Shown here one piece after another: positions 16,002 through 24,704 of a stretch of DNA of 44,111 nt; positions within the stretch are counted from its first letter, which is position 1; each line of letters begins with the position of its first letter. The stretch lies in assembly GCA_044350895.1 (NCBI GenBank), contig JBILGT010000009.1, positions 1 to 44,111 of the forward strand, written 5' to 3'. A program made the position numbers and the translations under genes. The stretch is from OMIS01 sp044350895. Lineage in GTDB: Bacteria > Patescibacteriota > Microgenomatia > UBA1400 > PJMF01. Below the pieces are notes generated by a model that saw only the letters and a program-made list of their open reading frames with translations, did no database searches and was not told the origin of the DNA.

Positions 16002-16580
16002 ATGTCACTCAGAATCGGCGTAATTTTAGGTAGTACGCGTCCCAATCGATCAGGTGAAACAGTAGCTAAGTGGTTCATGAAACAGACTGAAAGCTACAAA
16101 GATGTTGAGTTCCAGTATATTGATTTACGCGATGTAAATCTCCCCTTCTTTGACGAATCAATCCCCCCACTCATGGGTCAGTACGAGCATGAACACACCA
16201 AACAGTGGGCAAAGACAATTGATGCACTTGATGGATTCATCGTGGTAACACCTGAATACAATCATTCCTTCCCAGCAGTGTTAAAAAATGCTTTTGATTT
16301 TGTTTCTAAAGAATGGAATCGAAAAGCAATTGGATTTGTTTCTTACGGGGCAACTTCTGGTGGAATCCGAGCAGTTGAACAACTGAGACTCGTAGCTGCT
16401 GAGCTCCAGATGGCATCAATTAGAGAGCAAGTCACGATCCCATTTATATGGGCAGCCTTTGAAGGATCTGAGCCAAAAGAGCGTGCTGTACAAGGTGATC
16501 CTAAAACATTACTAGATGAAGTCCTCTGGTGGAGTGAAGCACTTAAAACTGCACGAACTGCCAGTCAAGCCAAAAAGTAA
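16002..16580 (+). CDS. NAD(P)H-dependent FMN reductase (flavodoxin-like)
   Basis: 192 aa, full length for the family. The FMN phosphate loop is GSTRPNRSGETVAKW (10-24) and the flavin-ring loop is TPEYNHSFPAVLKNAFD. SYGATSGGIRAVEQLR completes the flavin site. These dimeric cytosolic enzymes reduce quinones, azo dyes or FMN with NAD(P)H. AAGGAG precedes the ATG. The divergent HxlR gene and the palindromes between suggest induction by quinones or other electrophiles. The transcript ends at the terminator at 16611. Confidence 0.9.
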   Translation: MSLRIGVILGSTRPNRSGETVAKWFMKQTESYKDVEFQYIDLRDVNLPFFDESIPPLMGQYEHEHTKQWAKTIDALDGFIVVTPEYNHSFPAVLKNAFDFVSKEWNRKAIGFVSYGATSGGIRAVEQLRLVAAELQMASIREQVTIPFIWAAFEGSEPKERAVQGDPKTLLDEVLWWSEALKTARTASQAKK

Positions 16581-16610
16581 CTAGACTTCTTAAATATACC
16601 TAGAGAAAGT

Positions 16611-16644
16611 AATCAGGTGGCTGAAAAGTCACCTGATTTTTTTT
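16611..16644 (+). terminator. Intrinsic terminator of the FMN reductase gene
   Basis: AATCAGGTG (16611-16619) and CACCTGATT (16630-16638) form a 9-bp stem with a 10-nt loop, followed by a run of T. It overlaps the stop of the convergent DUF2130 gene at 16643. Confidence 0.85.
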
Positions 16645-17794
16645 ATTCTTGTAACAGCGGTAGATCACTTGGCGAATCGACTTGGAGTGTCTGAATTTCT
16701 GGCAATGACTTACCGATCACACCTTGGAGGTCACCGTAGAGACCTTGTGTATTATCTACAATTCGACGGAGTTGTTTTTCTTGGCGTGCCCACTTGGTGG
16801 TAAACCAGCGTTTTTCGCGCTCAATTTCTTCCTGCATCCCGCCAAACGCATCAACTATTGCCTCAATCCGATGTCTGAAATCCATACTCGTAATGTACCC
16901 ATACAAGACTTCCATTTTTTCATTCTTGCCAGTATTAACGAGCTTTTCAAAATTAAGCTTCACTAGGTTGTAACGGAGTGCCAACGCCAGACTTGTTGTC
17001 ATTTTCCGTGTCACCACCCAGATACCGTCCTTATACATAAAGCTCTCAAGACCTGGAGGTGGGTCTGTTACAACAAGGACGGCAATATGAGCATTGGCTT
17101 GGCGCTGATCTTCTTTCAGTTTATCAATCCAAGTTGTCGTCCACTTGCCGTTCTTTGACTCCCAGAGAATAGTGCCACACTTTTTGCCATTGCGATCCAC
17201 TACCTCCTGCATGATGTCAGCACCACGCTGCCCTTTTTTAACTTCACTAATTAAATCCAGCGGAAATTCTTTTTTTAGTAGTTCTTCAAGCTCGAGCTCC
17301 AGCACTTCACCCTGTGTTTGTTGGGAGCCTTGCTGAATTCGCACTTTCATCTCTTCAATTTGCTTCAGAGCATCAGAAAGTTTTTTATCTTTTTCTTTGT
17401 CCTTGAGTTCTTGCTCTTCAAGTACTTTTTTTCGAGCTTCATTCCTAATCTTCTCTTCTTCATCAGCAATTTTACGCTTCATCTCGAGTTCTCGTTCTTC
17501 ATCTTTCCGTCGCAGCTGTCGCTTTTCAGCTTCTGATTCTTCCAGCAGTTTTAAGTAGTTACGATTACGTTCCTTTTCTTCAAGAGAAGATTCGCGCAGA
17601 TCCTTGACCATCACTTCATACTCAGCCTTTAGCTTACTCTGCACTTTTTCTTCAGCATCACGCTTGGCTTGTTCAAGTTCAGTTTGGTGTTTACTCCGTT
17701 CTGCGAGTAAAACCTGCTCCTCAATTTGGTGCGTTAAAGCCTCAGAAATTTCATTTTCTTGTCCGCAGTTTTTGCATTTGAAGTTTAGTGACAT
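16643..17794 (-). CDS. DUF2130 protein: coiled coil plus nuclease-like domain
   Basis: 383 aa. CKNC (7-10) opens a short zinc-finger-like start; only one CxxC pair is present. Residues 25-160 are a highly charged coiled coil (KRDAEEKVQSKLKAEYEV and so on). The C-terminal domain begins around LELELEELLKKEFPLDLI and has KKGQRGADIMQEV (D193) and ILWESKNGK (E212, K214), followed by WIDKLKEDQRQANAHIAVLVV. The acidic-D-ExK arrangement is like a PD-(D/E)XK nuclease and like RmuC-type proteins, so DNA cleavage or binding is plausible but unproven. Convergent with the FMN reductase gene. Confidence 0.8.
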   Translation of the reverse strand: MSLNFKCKNCGQENEISEALTHQIEEQVLLAERSKHQTELEQAKRDAEEKVQSKLKAEYEVMVKDLRESSLEEKERNRNYLKLLEESEAEKRQLRRKDEERELEMKRKIADEEEKIRNEARKKVLEEQELKDKEKDKKLSDALKQIEEMKVRIQQGSQQTQGEVLELELEELLKKEFPLDLISEVKKGQRGADIMQEVVDRNGKKCGTILWESKNGKWTTTWIDKLKEDQRQANAHIAVLVVTDPPPGLESFMYKDGIWVVTRKMTTSLALALRYNLVKLNFEKLVNTGKNEKMEVLYGYITSMDFRHRIEAIVDAFGGMQEEIEREKRWFTTKWARQEKQLRRIVDNTQGLYGDLQGVIGKSLPEIQTLQVDSPSDLPLLQE

Positions 17795-17854
17795 AGTGGT
17801 TTTTACAATAGACTAAATACGAAGAAAAGGCAAATACATCAAAGTAGCTCTGAT

Positions 17855-18574
17855 TTATTCAGATCGCTTATAGAGCCGGTAGAAGATCAATGTTTTGTCA
17901 ATCAAAAGAACGGTGACAAACCACCAAAATCCAGCAATGTAGCCTGCAACAATATCAGATAAATAATGAACACCTAAGTAAATTCTGCTCAACCCCACCA
18001 GAATAACGCAAAGGAATGATACAAGTGAAATGGCTGTAGTGAGACGTTTATTACGAAAAAAGTGGAATGAAAAAAATGACAGTAGTGAAAAGAATATAAA
18101 TGAGTTCATTGCATGACCTGATGGGAAGCCTGAGGTAAGTTCTACTACGAGCGGCTCCAATTGTGGTCGCGGACGTTGAATAAAAAATTTGAGCCCAAGA
18201 TTAAGTAAAATGCCCATTATCAATGTCAAACTAAAGAGTAAGGCTTCCTTGCGATGTTTCTTTATAAGAAAAATAATACTTAGTAAACTTGCAACTACGA
18301 ATGGAAAGTAATCGCCCAATCTAGTTATAAAAATCATCACATCTGTCAGTTGGGGTGTGCGCCAGGTGTACACCAAATTTGAAACATAGATGTCAAAATT
18401 AATAAAATCAAACTCCTGCATTTCATCGGTAAAATACAAAAAAAGTACGAGTGAAAAAAAACATAAAAAAATACCAAAGAAAATTTCAGTAGTAATCACC
18501 CAGCCCTCACGAGACGAACTAATACACTTCCAAACTCGATCAAAAAATGATTTTTTGGGCCGCAATTTCTTCAT
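17855..18574 (-). CDS. PAP2-family membrane phosphatase
   Basis: 239 aa from ATG 18574; a TTG at 18586 or a GTG at 18580 would overlap the dgkA gene. Six membrane segments. The three phosphatase motifs are complete: KFFIQRPRP, PSGHAMNS, and SRIYLGVHYLSDIVAG with the nucleophile His. Family members remove phosphate from undecaprenyl pyrophosphate, phosphatidylglycerophosphate or phosphatidate at the outer face. The direct pairing with a DgkA-type undecaprenol kinase gene upstream suggests lipid-carrier recycling for cell-wall and glycan synthesis (inference). Confidence 0.85.
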   Translation of the reverse strand: MKKLRPKKSFFDRVWKCISSSREGWVITTEIFFGIFLCFFSLVLFLYFTDEMQEFDFINFDIYVSNLVYTWRTPQLTDVMIFITRLGDYFPFVVASLLSIIFLIKKHRKEALLFSLTLIMGILLNLGLKFFIQRPRPQLEPLVVELTSGFPSGHAMNSFIFFSLLSFFSFHFFRNKRLTTAISLVSFLCVILVGLSRIYLGVHYLSDIVAGYIAGFWWFVTVLLIDKTLIFYRLYKRSE

Positions 18575-18579
18575 ACTCA

Positions 18580-18942
18580 CTACCAAAAAAGTGCCAAGAT
18601 ATAAGGTACAAAAATAATGAGACCAACAACGGCGGCAAGAATCGACGCTACCAGCACCGCAGCTGCGCCGATGTCTTTGGGGCGACCAGCTTTAGGATAT
18701 GTTTCTGGATGAACAGACGTATGCAAGTTCATAGCTTCTTCAACGGCAGTATTCATAATCTCTGCAGAAATAACCAAACCAATACTCAGTAACACCGCAA
18801 GCCATTCATACTTGGTGATGGAAAAATAAAGCCCAGAAACTACAATTACCAGTGCAACACTGAGATGAATTTTCATGTTGTACTCACGTTTTACCAGCTT
18901 GAGGCCGTCCAGTGCGTACTTAAATGATCGAACAAGTTTCAT
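18580..18942 (-). CDS. dgkA: DgkA-type lipid kinase (undecaprenol/diacylglycerol kinase)
   Basis: 120 aa with three membrane helices. The family signature EIMNTAVEEAMNL (61-73) contains the Mg-ATP ligands, and KAGRPKDIGAAAVLV (84-98) the second ATP-binding element. N-terminal SFKYALDGLKLVKREYNMKIH is also typical. In organisms without diacylglycerol turnover this family phosphorylates undecaprenol to the cell-wall lipid carrier; which lipid is used here cannot be seen. The stop lies 5 nt before the chosen ATG of the PAP2 gene, so the two are co-transcribed. Confidence 0.9.
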   Translation of the reverse strand: MKLVRSFKYALDGLKLVKREYNMKIHLSVALVIVVSGLYFSITKYEWLAVLLSIGLVISAEIMNTAVEEAMNLHTSVHPETYPKAGRPKDIGAAAVLVASILAAVVGLIIFVPYILALFW

Positions 18943-19005
18943 ATATGTTCCTTGATGGTAGAATCATTCTAGCGTTTTTGTACTGACATTGAAATAGAAA
19001 TTTAT

Positions 19006-19773
19006 ATGATCTTCCCGATTTGGCAGCCGCTCGGCACTTCTTCGCACTTACTTGCACAAAAATGCGGGTTGTTACTTTCTGAACCTGCAACACACACCGG
19101 GACACTCGATCCCATGGCTTCTGGTGTACTTGTTGTTCTCACTGGAGATGATCGGTTTGCTAAAGGAAGTTTCAGTGACTGGCACAAAACATATTCCTTC
19201 TCTATTTTGTGGGGAGTTGCCACTGATTCTGGAGATACTCTTGGATTAATTCAAACATTATCGCAAAACCATCCGTCACAAGCTGCAATTACACATGTAT
19301 TAGAATCATTCCCCAAACAGTATAGTCAAAAAGTTCCAGACTTTTCATCAAGAAGGTGGCAAGGAAAATCCGGTTTTGATCATGCCAGACTTCAAGTTCA
19401 GTTGCCGGATAAAGAGCGACTTGTTGAGATAGATAAAATTATTTTAAACACAACACAACTACTTTCACCAACTAAAGTTTTCGAGGATCAGCAGCAAGCA
19501 GTCAAACAAATCACCGGTGATTTTAGACAGTCAGCTATATTGGATAACTGGAAAGAAAATTTTTCACACATTACCACTGAGTTACTTATCACACATCATG
19601 TTGTAACTGTTTCTACAGGAACGTATATTCGGCAACTAGTACAAGATATTGCGCAACAATTAGATGTGCCAGCCACAACATGGTCAATCACCCGCCTCAG
19701 TAACGGGCCATTCGCTCAAGAAGACTGTATTGAAATTGCGGAGCTTGCAGACTTGGATAGCTCAAAAGTCTAA
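19006..19773 (+). CDS. truB: tRNA pseudouridine-55 synthase TruB, divergent
   Basis: 255 aa, somewhat short. The start PIWQPLGTSSHLLA replaces the usual 'DKPxGxTSxxxV' and is only about 20 residues from the catalytic motif HTGTLDPMASGVLVVLTG, with Asp35 the nucleophile. Normal TruB has 15-20 more residues here. Further motifs: WHKTYSFSILWGVATDSGD, SRRWQGKSGFDHAR, and TYIRQLVQDIAQQLDVPA near the C-terminus. A PUA domain is absent or minimal. It isomerises U55 of tRNA. The TAA stop is interleaved with the TAG of the convergent topoisomerase gene (CTAA). Confidence 0.85.
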   Translation: MIFPIWQPLGTSSHLLAQKCGLLLSEPATHTGTLDPMASGVLVVLTGDDRFAKGSFSDWHKTYSFSILWGVATDSGDTLGLIQTLSQNHPSQAAITHVLESFPKQYSQKVPDFSSRRWQGKSGFDHARLQVQLPDKERLVEIDKIILNTTQLLSPTKVFEDQQQAVKQITGDFRQSAILDNWKENFSHITTELLITHHVVTVSTGTYIRQLVQDIAQQLDVPATTWSITRLSNGPFAQEDCIEIAELADLDSSKV

Positions 19774-20774
19774 AGTAGACTCAGTGTCGCATACTCTTCC
19801 CAAGTCAGTCCTTCAGGAATATTTTTATGCGCATGTTCGATTTTTTCAAAGTGTGGGACAAGTGTATTTTTTTCATAACTAGTAATGATCGCAGGATGAA
19901 TATAATACTGTCGGCATACTGCAGTGGTATTACCTAAGTGATCAGCTACTTCTTGCACTGCTTGGACGAGTGCTTTCTCTGCTGTAATTTCTTCACTTGG
20001 GCTGCCAATGGCATAGAGCGTATCTCCGGCCAATGTTGTTCCACCCCATGTTCTAAAATCTTTTGCTGAAAGTGATTCACCTGTTACTTCTTTGAGATAT
20101 TCATTGACCTCTGCAGAATCAACTCTATGGCGTTTGCCATTGTCATCAAGATATTTGAAGATTTCATAACCTGGTAACTCAATACAAGCTTTTATAGTGG
20201 CAGCAATTCTCGGATGCCGTACATCCATTTCGTGATAGACATTACTCTTACCTTTGAAACTAAATGAAATCAAACTACCTTCCACATCAATGTGCTTGGT
20301 GCGCAGCGTTGTTAATCCATATGATTGATTTTCTTTGGCATATTCTTTGTTTCCGACACGGATAAATGTATGTTCAAGCAACCACACAACTGTGGCAAGC
20401 ACTCGTTCTCTCGTCAATGTGTGTTGGCGCATATGTCCATTCACTGTTTCACGAAGATTGGGGAGAATTTTGCCAAACTGTAAAAGCGAGTCAAATTTGT
20501 TTTGTTGGTTATATGCCACCCAATCAGGGTGATAAATATATTGTTTGCGGCCTTTGGCATCAATGCCAGTCGCTTGAATATGACCTTGGGGATCTGAGCA
20601 AATTTTGACGTCAGTCCATGCTGGTGGAATTACCAACTGCTTAATTCGCTCCACCTCTTTTTCAGCCAAAGCTTTGCCAAGTCTGTTACGATAGGTAAAG
20701 CCAGTCCCGTGAGGCTCTCGTCGCCAGGAAAGCGCTGCGTTAGTCACATACCTGATGCCACGTGGTTTGTTCAT
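19770..20774 (-). CDS. DNA topoisomerase IB (poxvirus-like)
   Basis: 334 aa. N-terminal domain: GIRYVTNAALSWRREPHGTGFTY and IPPAWTDVKICSDPQGHIQATG. Catalytic domain: GLTTLRTKHI (Arg), SFKGKSN (Lys), SAKDFRTWGGT (Arg), and CRQYYIHPAI with Tyr291 aligned to the tyrosine of bacterial CRKSYIHPAV. The tetrad Arg-Lys-Arg-Tyr is visible. It relaxes supercoils by a 3'-phosphotyrosyl intermediate without ATP. Bacterial copies are scattered and probably spread by transfer. Full length for the bacterial form. Confidence 0.95.
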   Translation of the reverse strand: MNKPRGIRYVTNAALSWRREPHGTGFTYRNRLGKALAEKEVERIKQLVIPPAWTDVKICSDPQGHIQATGIDAKGRKQYIYHPDWVAYNQQNKFDSLLQFGKILPNLRETVNGHMRQHTLTRERVLATVVWLLEHTFIRVGNKEYAKENQSYGLTTLRTKHIDVEGSLISFSFKGKSNVYHEMDVRHPRIAATIKACIELPGYEIFKYLDDNGKRHRVDSAEVNEYLKEVTGESLSAKDFRTWGGTTLAGDTLYAIGSPSEEITAEKALVQAVQEVADHLGNTTAVCRQYYIHPAIITSYEKNTLVPHFEKIEHAHKNIPEGLTWEEYATLSLL

Positions 20775-20801
20775 AATTTAGTATAACAGAACCAGCGAAG
20801 C

Positions 20802-20810
20802 TGCTATACT
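20802..20810 (+). promoter_or_regulatory. Extended -10 TGCTATACT
   Basis: TGCTATACT ends 15 nt before the ATG at 20826. It would drive the small anchored protein and the DedA gene behind it. It lies just upstream of the divergent topoisomerase gene. Confidence 0.5.
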
Positions 20811-20825
20811 TTGCACTAGGAATAC

Positions 20826-21209
20826 ATGATACAAAAAATTAAGAAACTTGCGCCCCATCATAAATTTGCACTGCTGCTACTTAGTGTAGGAATAATTAGT
20901 GTGTTACTCGGTGGACTATACGGACTACGTTTGACTCGACAATTTCAAGATCGACCACCACTGCATAATCGGCAAAGCGACGTCAGTGGCATTCAAGAAT
21001 GGATGACACTGCGCTATGTGGCTCGCGCATATGGCACTCCAGAACCCGAGCTCGAAAAAGCATTGGGAATTCCAGCACATACCTATGAGCGTTCCAGTCT
21101 CAGCCAAATTGCAAAAGCAACAGGCACCAGCACTGAGCATATCATTACAAAAGTGCGTGAGACTATTACAAGTTTTCAATCAGCACACCCCACACCACAA
21201 CCTAAGTAA
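20826..21209 (+). CDS. Membrane-anchored small protein
   Basis: 127 aa, not recognised. One membrane helix (FALLLLSVGIISVLLGGLYGL, split here at residues 14-34) precedes a soluble domain with MTLRYVARAYGTPEPELEKAL and SQIAKATGTSTEHIITKVRE, two short helix-turn-helix-like repeats that look like a tandem small helical domain (ExxxxLGI / TGTSxExI). It ends in a Pro-rich tail. The next gene (DedA) starts 4 nt later, so they form an operon; a helper of the DedA protein is possible. Confidence 0.6.
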   Translation: MIQKIKKLAPHHKFALLLLSVGIISVLLGGLYGLRLTRQFQDRPPLHNRQSDVSGIQEWMTLRYVARAYGTPEPELEKALGIPAHTYERSSLSQIAKATGTSTEHIITKVRETITSFQSAHPTPQPK

Positions 21210-21212
21210 TAT

Positions 21213-21823
21213 ATGGATCAATTGCTCAACTACCTACTGACGCAAATTCTCGTGCATGGATATCCCATCATATTTTTTGCAATTCTTGTGGCCTACCTTG
21301 GTGCTCCAATTCCGCTCAATGTACTCATACTTGCAGCAGGTGCTTTTACTATTGATGGCACACTTAATTTGTACTACCTCATTCCGTTTGTGGCACTCAC
21401 TGCGTGGCTTGGTGATATTTTCAACTACTACCTAGGTAAACGGTTTGGCTTCTTACTAATTAATTCATATACAAAAAAATGGGTCTTACTGAGGAAAGAT
21501 TGGAGGCTGTGGATGTATTTTTAAGCAGATGGGGAGCAGCCTGCATTTTCCTCACACGCTGGCTAATTACACCACTTGGAATCCCCGTCAATGTTGGTGC
21601 GGGCATCAATGGCTACACTTTCAAAAAATTTGTTGTGTGGTGTTTTGTGGGTGAGTTTTTATGGTCATTTGTCTATATTTATTTGGGCCATATTTTGGGC
21701 ACCAATTGGATACTGATTGCAGATTACACAACAAACGCACCATCACTGCTGGCATACAGCATCATTGGCGGTGGATCACTCGTGATTAGTTACAAATTGT
21801 GGAAAAAGCATCGCGCCAAATAA
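21213..21823 (+). pseudogene. DedA/VTT-domain membrane protein, split by a frameshift at A7
   Basis: Frame one (21213-21524) has LGAPIPLNVLILAAGAF and GDIFNYYLGKRFG, the first half of a DedA protein, then reads into nonsense. Frame two continues from ATG 21479: GLTEERLEAVDVFLSRWG, FLTRWLITPLGIPVNVGAG and KFVVWCFVGEFLWSFVYIYLG, the second half. The two meet at A7 (21473-21479), read as ACA AAA AAA. A -1 slip on A_AAA_AAA restores SYTKK-MGLTEE and a normal DedA of about 200 aa. It may be a real mutation, a sequencing error in the run, or slippage during transcription or translation. DedA proteins flip undecaprenyl phosphate or related lipids. Confidence 0.7.
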
Positions 21824-21825
21824 AA

Positions 21826-22617
21826 TTACTTTCCAAATATTCGCAACAGTTGTACACCAAATGCTTGCCAGCCGGGTGCTGAGTATCTGAGCTTTGGTTG
21901 TTCGGCTTCAACGGCAGTGACAATCTGTGTAACAATCGAATCGATATTACGTGATTCAACTTGCTTGAATCGCTGTTCTTCTTCTGCACGCAATGCTTCT
22001 TTTATTTTAAAAAAGTATGACTGTTCATCCATCCATGCAAATTTTTTGGCGATCATTTTTTGATTAAATCCAGTGTGAAATGCACCTGGCTCCACAACTG
22101 ATACAAAAATATTTTTTGATATTTTTCTAAGCTCTTCACGAAGTGCTTCACTGCCACTGGAAAGTGCAAACTTGCTCATACTGTATGAACCAAAAAAAGG
22201 ACTCGTCACTCTTCCAAGCAATGAACTAATAAAAATAATTCTGCCACTGTCTTTGGCAATCATTTTTTGTAGGGCAAGTTGTGTCAGCTCCAATGGTCCA
22301 AACAAATTCACTTCGAAATTCTCGCGTACTTTAGCTATAGAAATTTCTGCCAATGAACCAGTCTCTCCAATACCTGCATTGTTGATAAGTACATCAATAT
22401 CTAGTTTTGCAATTTTTTGTCGATCGGCTTTGTTGGTGACATCAAGTGCAAATGCAGTAATCGGGAGATTTTCTGATGCTGCTTGTTGGGTAATTTTTTC
22501 AGCGTCTGCAGCATAGTGTGTCGTGGCAATAATGGTATGACCACGACGAGCAAGTGCATATGCAGTTGCATACCCGATACCACTTCTACTACCTGTGATC
22601 AGAATAGTTTTGGGCAT
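21826..22617 (-). CDS. Short-chain dehydrogenase/reductase
   Basis: 263 aa, classical SDR. TGSRSGIG (8-15) binds the cofactor, NNAG is at 79-82, Ser131/132, Tyr145 and Lys149 (SYSMSK) form the active site, and EPGAFHTGF follows. The Arg after the Gly-Ser hints at NADP(H). The substrate is unknown. The last 60 residues (EEEQRFKQVESRNIDSIVTQIV) fit the SDR group of unknown carbonyl substrates. It follows the MFS gene by 15 nt on the same strand; the convergent DedA stop is 2 nt away. Confidence 0.9.
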   Translation of the reverse strand: MPKTILITGSRSGIGYATAYALARRGHTIIATTHYAADAEKITQQAASENLPITAFALDVTNKADRQKIAKLDIDVLINNAGIGETGSLAEISIAKVRENFEVNLFGPLELTQLALQKMIAKDSGRIIFISSLLGRVTSPFFGSYSMSKFALSSGSEALREELRKISKNIFVSVVEPGAFHTGFNQKMIAKKFAWMDEQSYFFKIKEALRAEEEQRFKQVESRNIDSIVTQIVTAVEAEQPKLRYSAPGWQAFGVQLLRIFGK

Positions 22618-22632
22618 AGTGAGGCTTTCTGC

Positions 22633-23925
22633 TTAGTGTGTGGTAACTCTTTGAGAGAGATCACGGTAATATTTGGTACTCATCGCAAGTAGTGTAACAA
22701 TCAAACCAATAATACCTGTTATGGTAAAGACTAATGCAATTCCTCGCGCTTCACCAGTTCCAAACCAGCCGCCAATTAGTTGTACTCCTGCACCAGTTGT
22801 CATAAACGGAATGAAGATAAATTGGGTCAATGGTCCAATGGCAAATGCAGTCAATGGAGATGCTGCTTGTTCCACGCTGTGTGCAAAACCAAAGACGCGA
22901 CCTTGACGTTCCAGTGGTACAACTCTTTGAATGATAGTCTGCTCTGCCGCTTCAATATATGGCATAAAACAAAGGTATATGAACATACCAATCATCAGTA
23001 AAATAATGGAAGCTTGAATGGTGAATAAACTTGAGACAGTCCAAATAAGGATGTTGGCCAAAAACATTGTTTTGAGTGGGTTTTTACCCAAGCCCCATTT
23101 GGCAATGATAATTCCACCAACAATAAATCCAAGACTCAACACACCCCATAGTAATCCCCACCGCTCTACAGAAATCATTGAGAGACCGTATGCATCCATG
23201 AGTGACATGTAGACACCACCCAAGAAATTATTAAGCGTTGTAAAAATAATCAGTGCAAACAGTCCGGGAATCTTTCCGACAGCCTTAATGGTACCTTTGA
23301 TATCAATTTTTCCATGGTCAGCGTGGGTATGCACAATCCCTTTTTCAGGAATAGTGATGGTCCATAAATGAATCATGCCAACAACTGACATGACTATAGC
23401 AAGCAACAATGCATACAACATGCCACCTTGTGCTACGAGGAATCCACTAATGACAGACACAATCATGAAGGAAATGCCACCAGCTGTGCCCACTAATCCA
23501 TTGGCTTTATCACGTCGATCTTCAGGTACCATAATTGAGACGAGTGTCGGTAGAGCAATATTTCTAATGTTGCCACCTATCACTCCAATCAAGAGGAGTG
23601 GCACAAGTATCCAAAGACGAACACTAGCAGGATTCTTAAATTCATCAGGTGCTGCGGTAATGTAGATAATCAGTCCCAGCGTGTAGACGATCAGAGACAG
23701 AATATTTGAAAACTGCATGATGTCTTTTTTCTTGTGGTGGTCGACCAAGCTTCCCAGCCAAAAACCTGTCACAGAAGTGATTACGAGGTAAATTCCAGAA
23801 ATGATTGATGTGGCAAAAACTGAGTGTGTTTGTAAGTAGACATAGTACGTCAAGGCAAACCACACGGTGTAGTTGGTAACAGACGCAATAGTAGTATTAC
23901 CAAGGATTTGGTAAAAAGATTTCAT
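22633..23925 (-). CDS. MFS transporter
   Basis: 430 aa with about 12 membrane segments. The loop between helices 2 and 3 (GSLVDHHKKKDIM) is the MFS motif A in a modified form. The layout with FYQILGNTTIASVTNYTVWFALTYYVYLQT at the start resembles the drug-efflux MFS group (macrolide-efflux-like). Substrate cannot be read from the sequence. It is upstream of the SDR gene and probably co-transcribed. The 160-nt gap between it and the sigma gene holds no ORF I can support. Confidence 0.85.
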   Translation of the reverse strand: MKSFYQILGNTTIASVTNYTVWFALTYYVYLQTHSVFATSIISGIYLVITSVTGFWLGSLVDHHKKKDIMQFSNILSLIVYTLGLIIYITAAPDEFKNPASVRLWILVPLLLIGVIGGNIRNIALPTLVSIMVPEDRRDKANGLVGTAGGISFMIVSVISGFLVAQGGMLYALLLAIVMSVVGMIHLWTITIPEKGIVHTHADHGKIDIKGTIKAVGKIPGLFALIIFTTLNNFLGGVYMSLMDAYGLSMISVERWGLLWGVLSLGFIVGGIIIAKWGLGKNPLKTMFLANILIWTVSSLFTIQASIILLMIGMFIYLCFMPYIEAAEQTIIQRVVPLERQGRVFGFAHSVEQAASPLTAFAIGPLTQFIFIPFMTTGAGVQLIGGWFGTGEARGIALVFTITGIIGLIVTLLAMSTKYYRDLSQRVTTH

Positions 23926-24085
23926 ACAAGTATCCCCGGTTCTCGTGAAAGTACTGAGTTAAATGATTGATACGATTTCGGTAAAGCTGTGTTTTAGAGT
24001 GATATCTGCGTTTTACACTAAGTAATCAAAAATAAACCTATGAATGGGATAATAAATGATTAAGCTCATTAAGTCAACTCGTAAC

Positions 24086-24694
24086 CTAGCCGTTCTTCTT
24101 TGGAATAGCTGATAACAACTTCTCCAAGTTTTGCTTTGCACGAAAGAAGGCACTCTTCACCGCACTTACAGTAAGCTCAAGCTGTGATGCGATTTCTTCA
24201 TCAGAGAATTCATCTGCAAGTTTTAATCTGACCACAGCTTTTTCATGTGGGCTCAGCTCTTCAATGGCAGCTTGGAGCGCCTGGAGTGTTTCCCGCTTTA
24301 CCACTTCTGCATATACTGGGTCACGATGACCTGTTTGTTTGAATCGATCAATCACGTCTTCTATGGCAATTTCATATGCGTGTCTTCTGACATCACGGTT
24401 CAGATAGTTGCTGGCGAGGTTGCGTGCGATCGTGGTGAGCCAAACACCATAGGGATGTCCACGGTTTTCATATTTTGCAGTATTGAGGAATCCTTTGATG
24501 AAGGCTTCTTGGGTCAATTGTTCGGCGATATCTATGTTATGCACTAAACTATTGATGAAGAACATAATCTGCTTATAGTACAAGCTGTAGAGCTTGGCAT
24601 AGGCATCTTTGTTGCCATTCATGGCTTGGGTGATGAGGAGTTCTTCTGCGGGATTTACGCGGTGTTGTTCAGTCAAAATCTCACTTTTTAGCAT
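24086..24694 (-). CDS. ECF-like sigma-70 family RNA polymerase sigma factor
   Basis: 202 aa from ATG 24694; longer starts would lie in the YgjP-type gene. Region 2: AYAKLYSLYYKQIMFFINSLV, AEQLTQEAFIKGFLN (the DxAEdltQeaF element), and GVWLTTIARNLASNYLNRDVRR. Region 4: AIEELSPHEKAVVRLKLADEFSDEEIASQLELTVSAVKSAFFRAKQNL with the HTH. It would direct RNA polymerase to a special promoter set. No anti-sigma gene is adjacent. TGCTATACT ends 10 nt before the ATG. It lies just downstream of the restriction operon. Confidence 0.85.
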   Translation of the reverse strand: MLKSEILTEQHRVNPAEELLITQAMNGNKDAYAKLYSLYYKQIMFFINSLVHNIDIAEQLTQEAFIKGFLNTAKYENRGHPYGVWLTTIARNLASNYLNRDVRRHAYEIAIEDVIDRFKQTGHRDPVYAEVVKRETLQALQAAIEELSPHEKAVVRLKLADEFSDEEIASQLELTVSAVKSAFFRAKQNLEKLLSAIPKKNG

Positions 24695-24704
24695 GCTGGT
24701 GAAA

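Noticed and set aside
17145..17816. Several Ser/Phe-rich plus-strand ORFs
   Set aside because: Antisense shadows of the Glu/Lys-rich coiled coil of the DUF2130 gene; GAA/AAG codons read backward as TTC/CTT.
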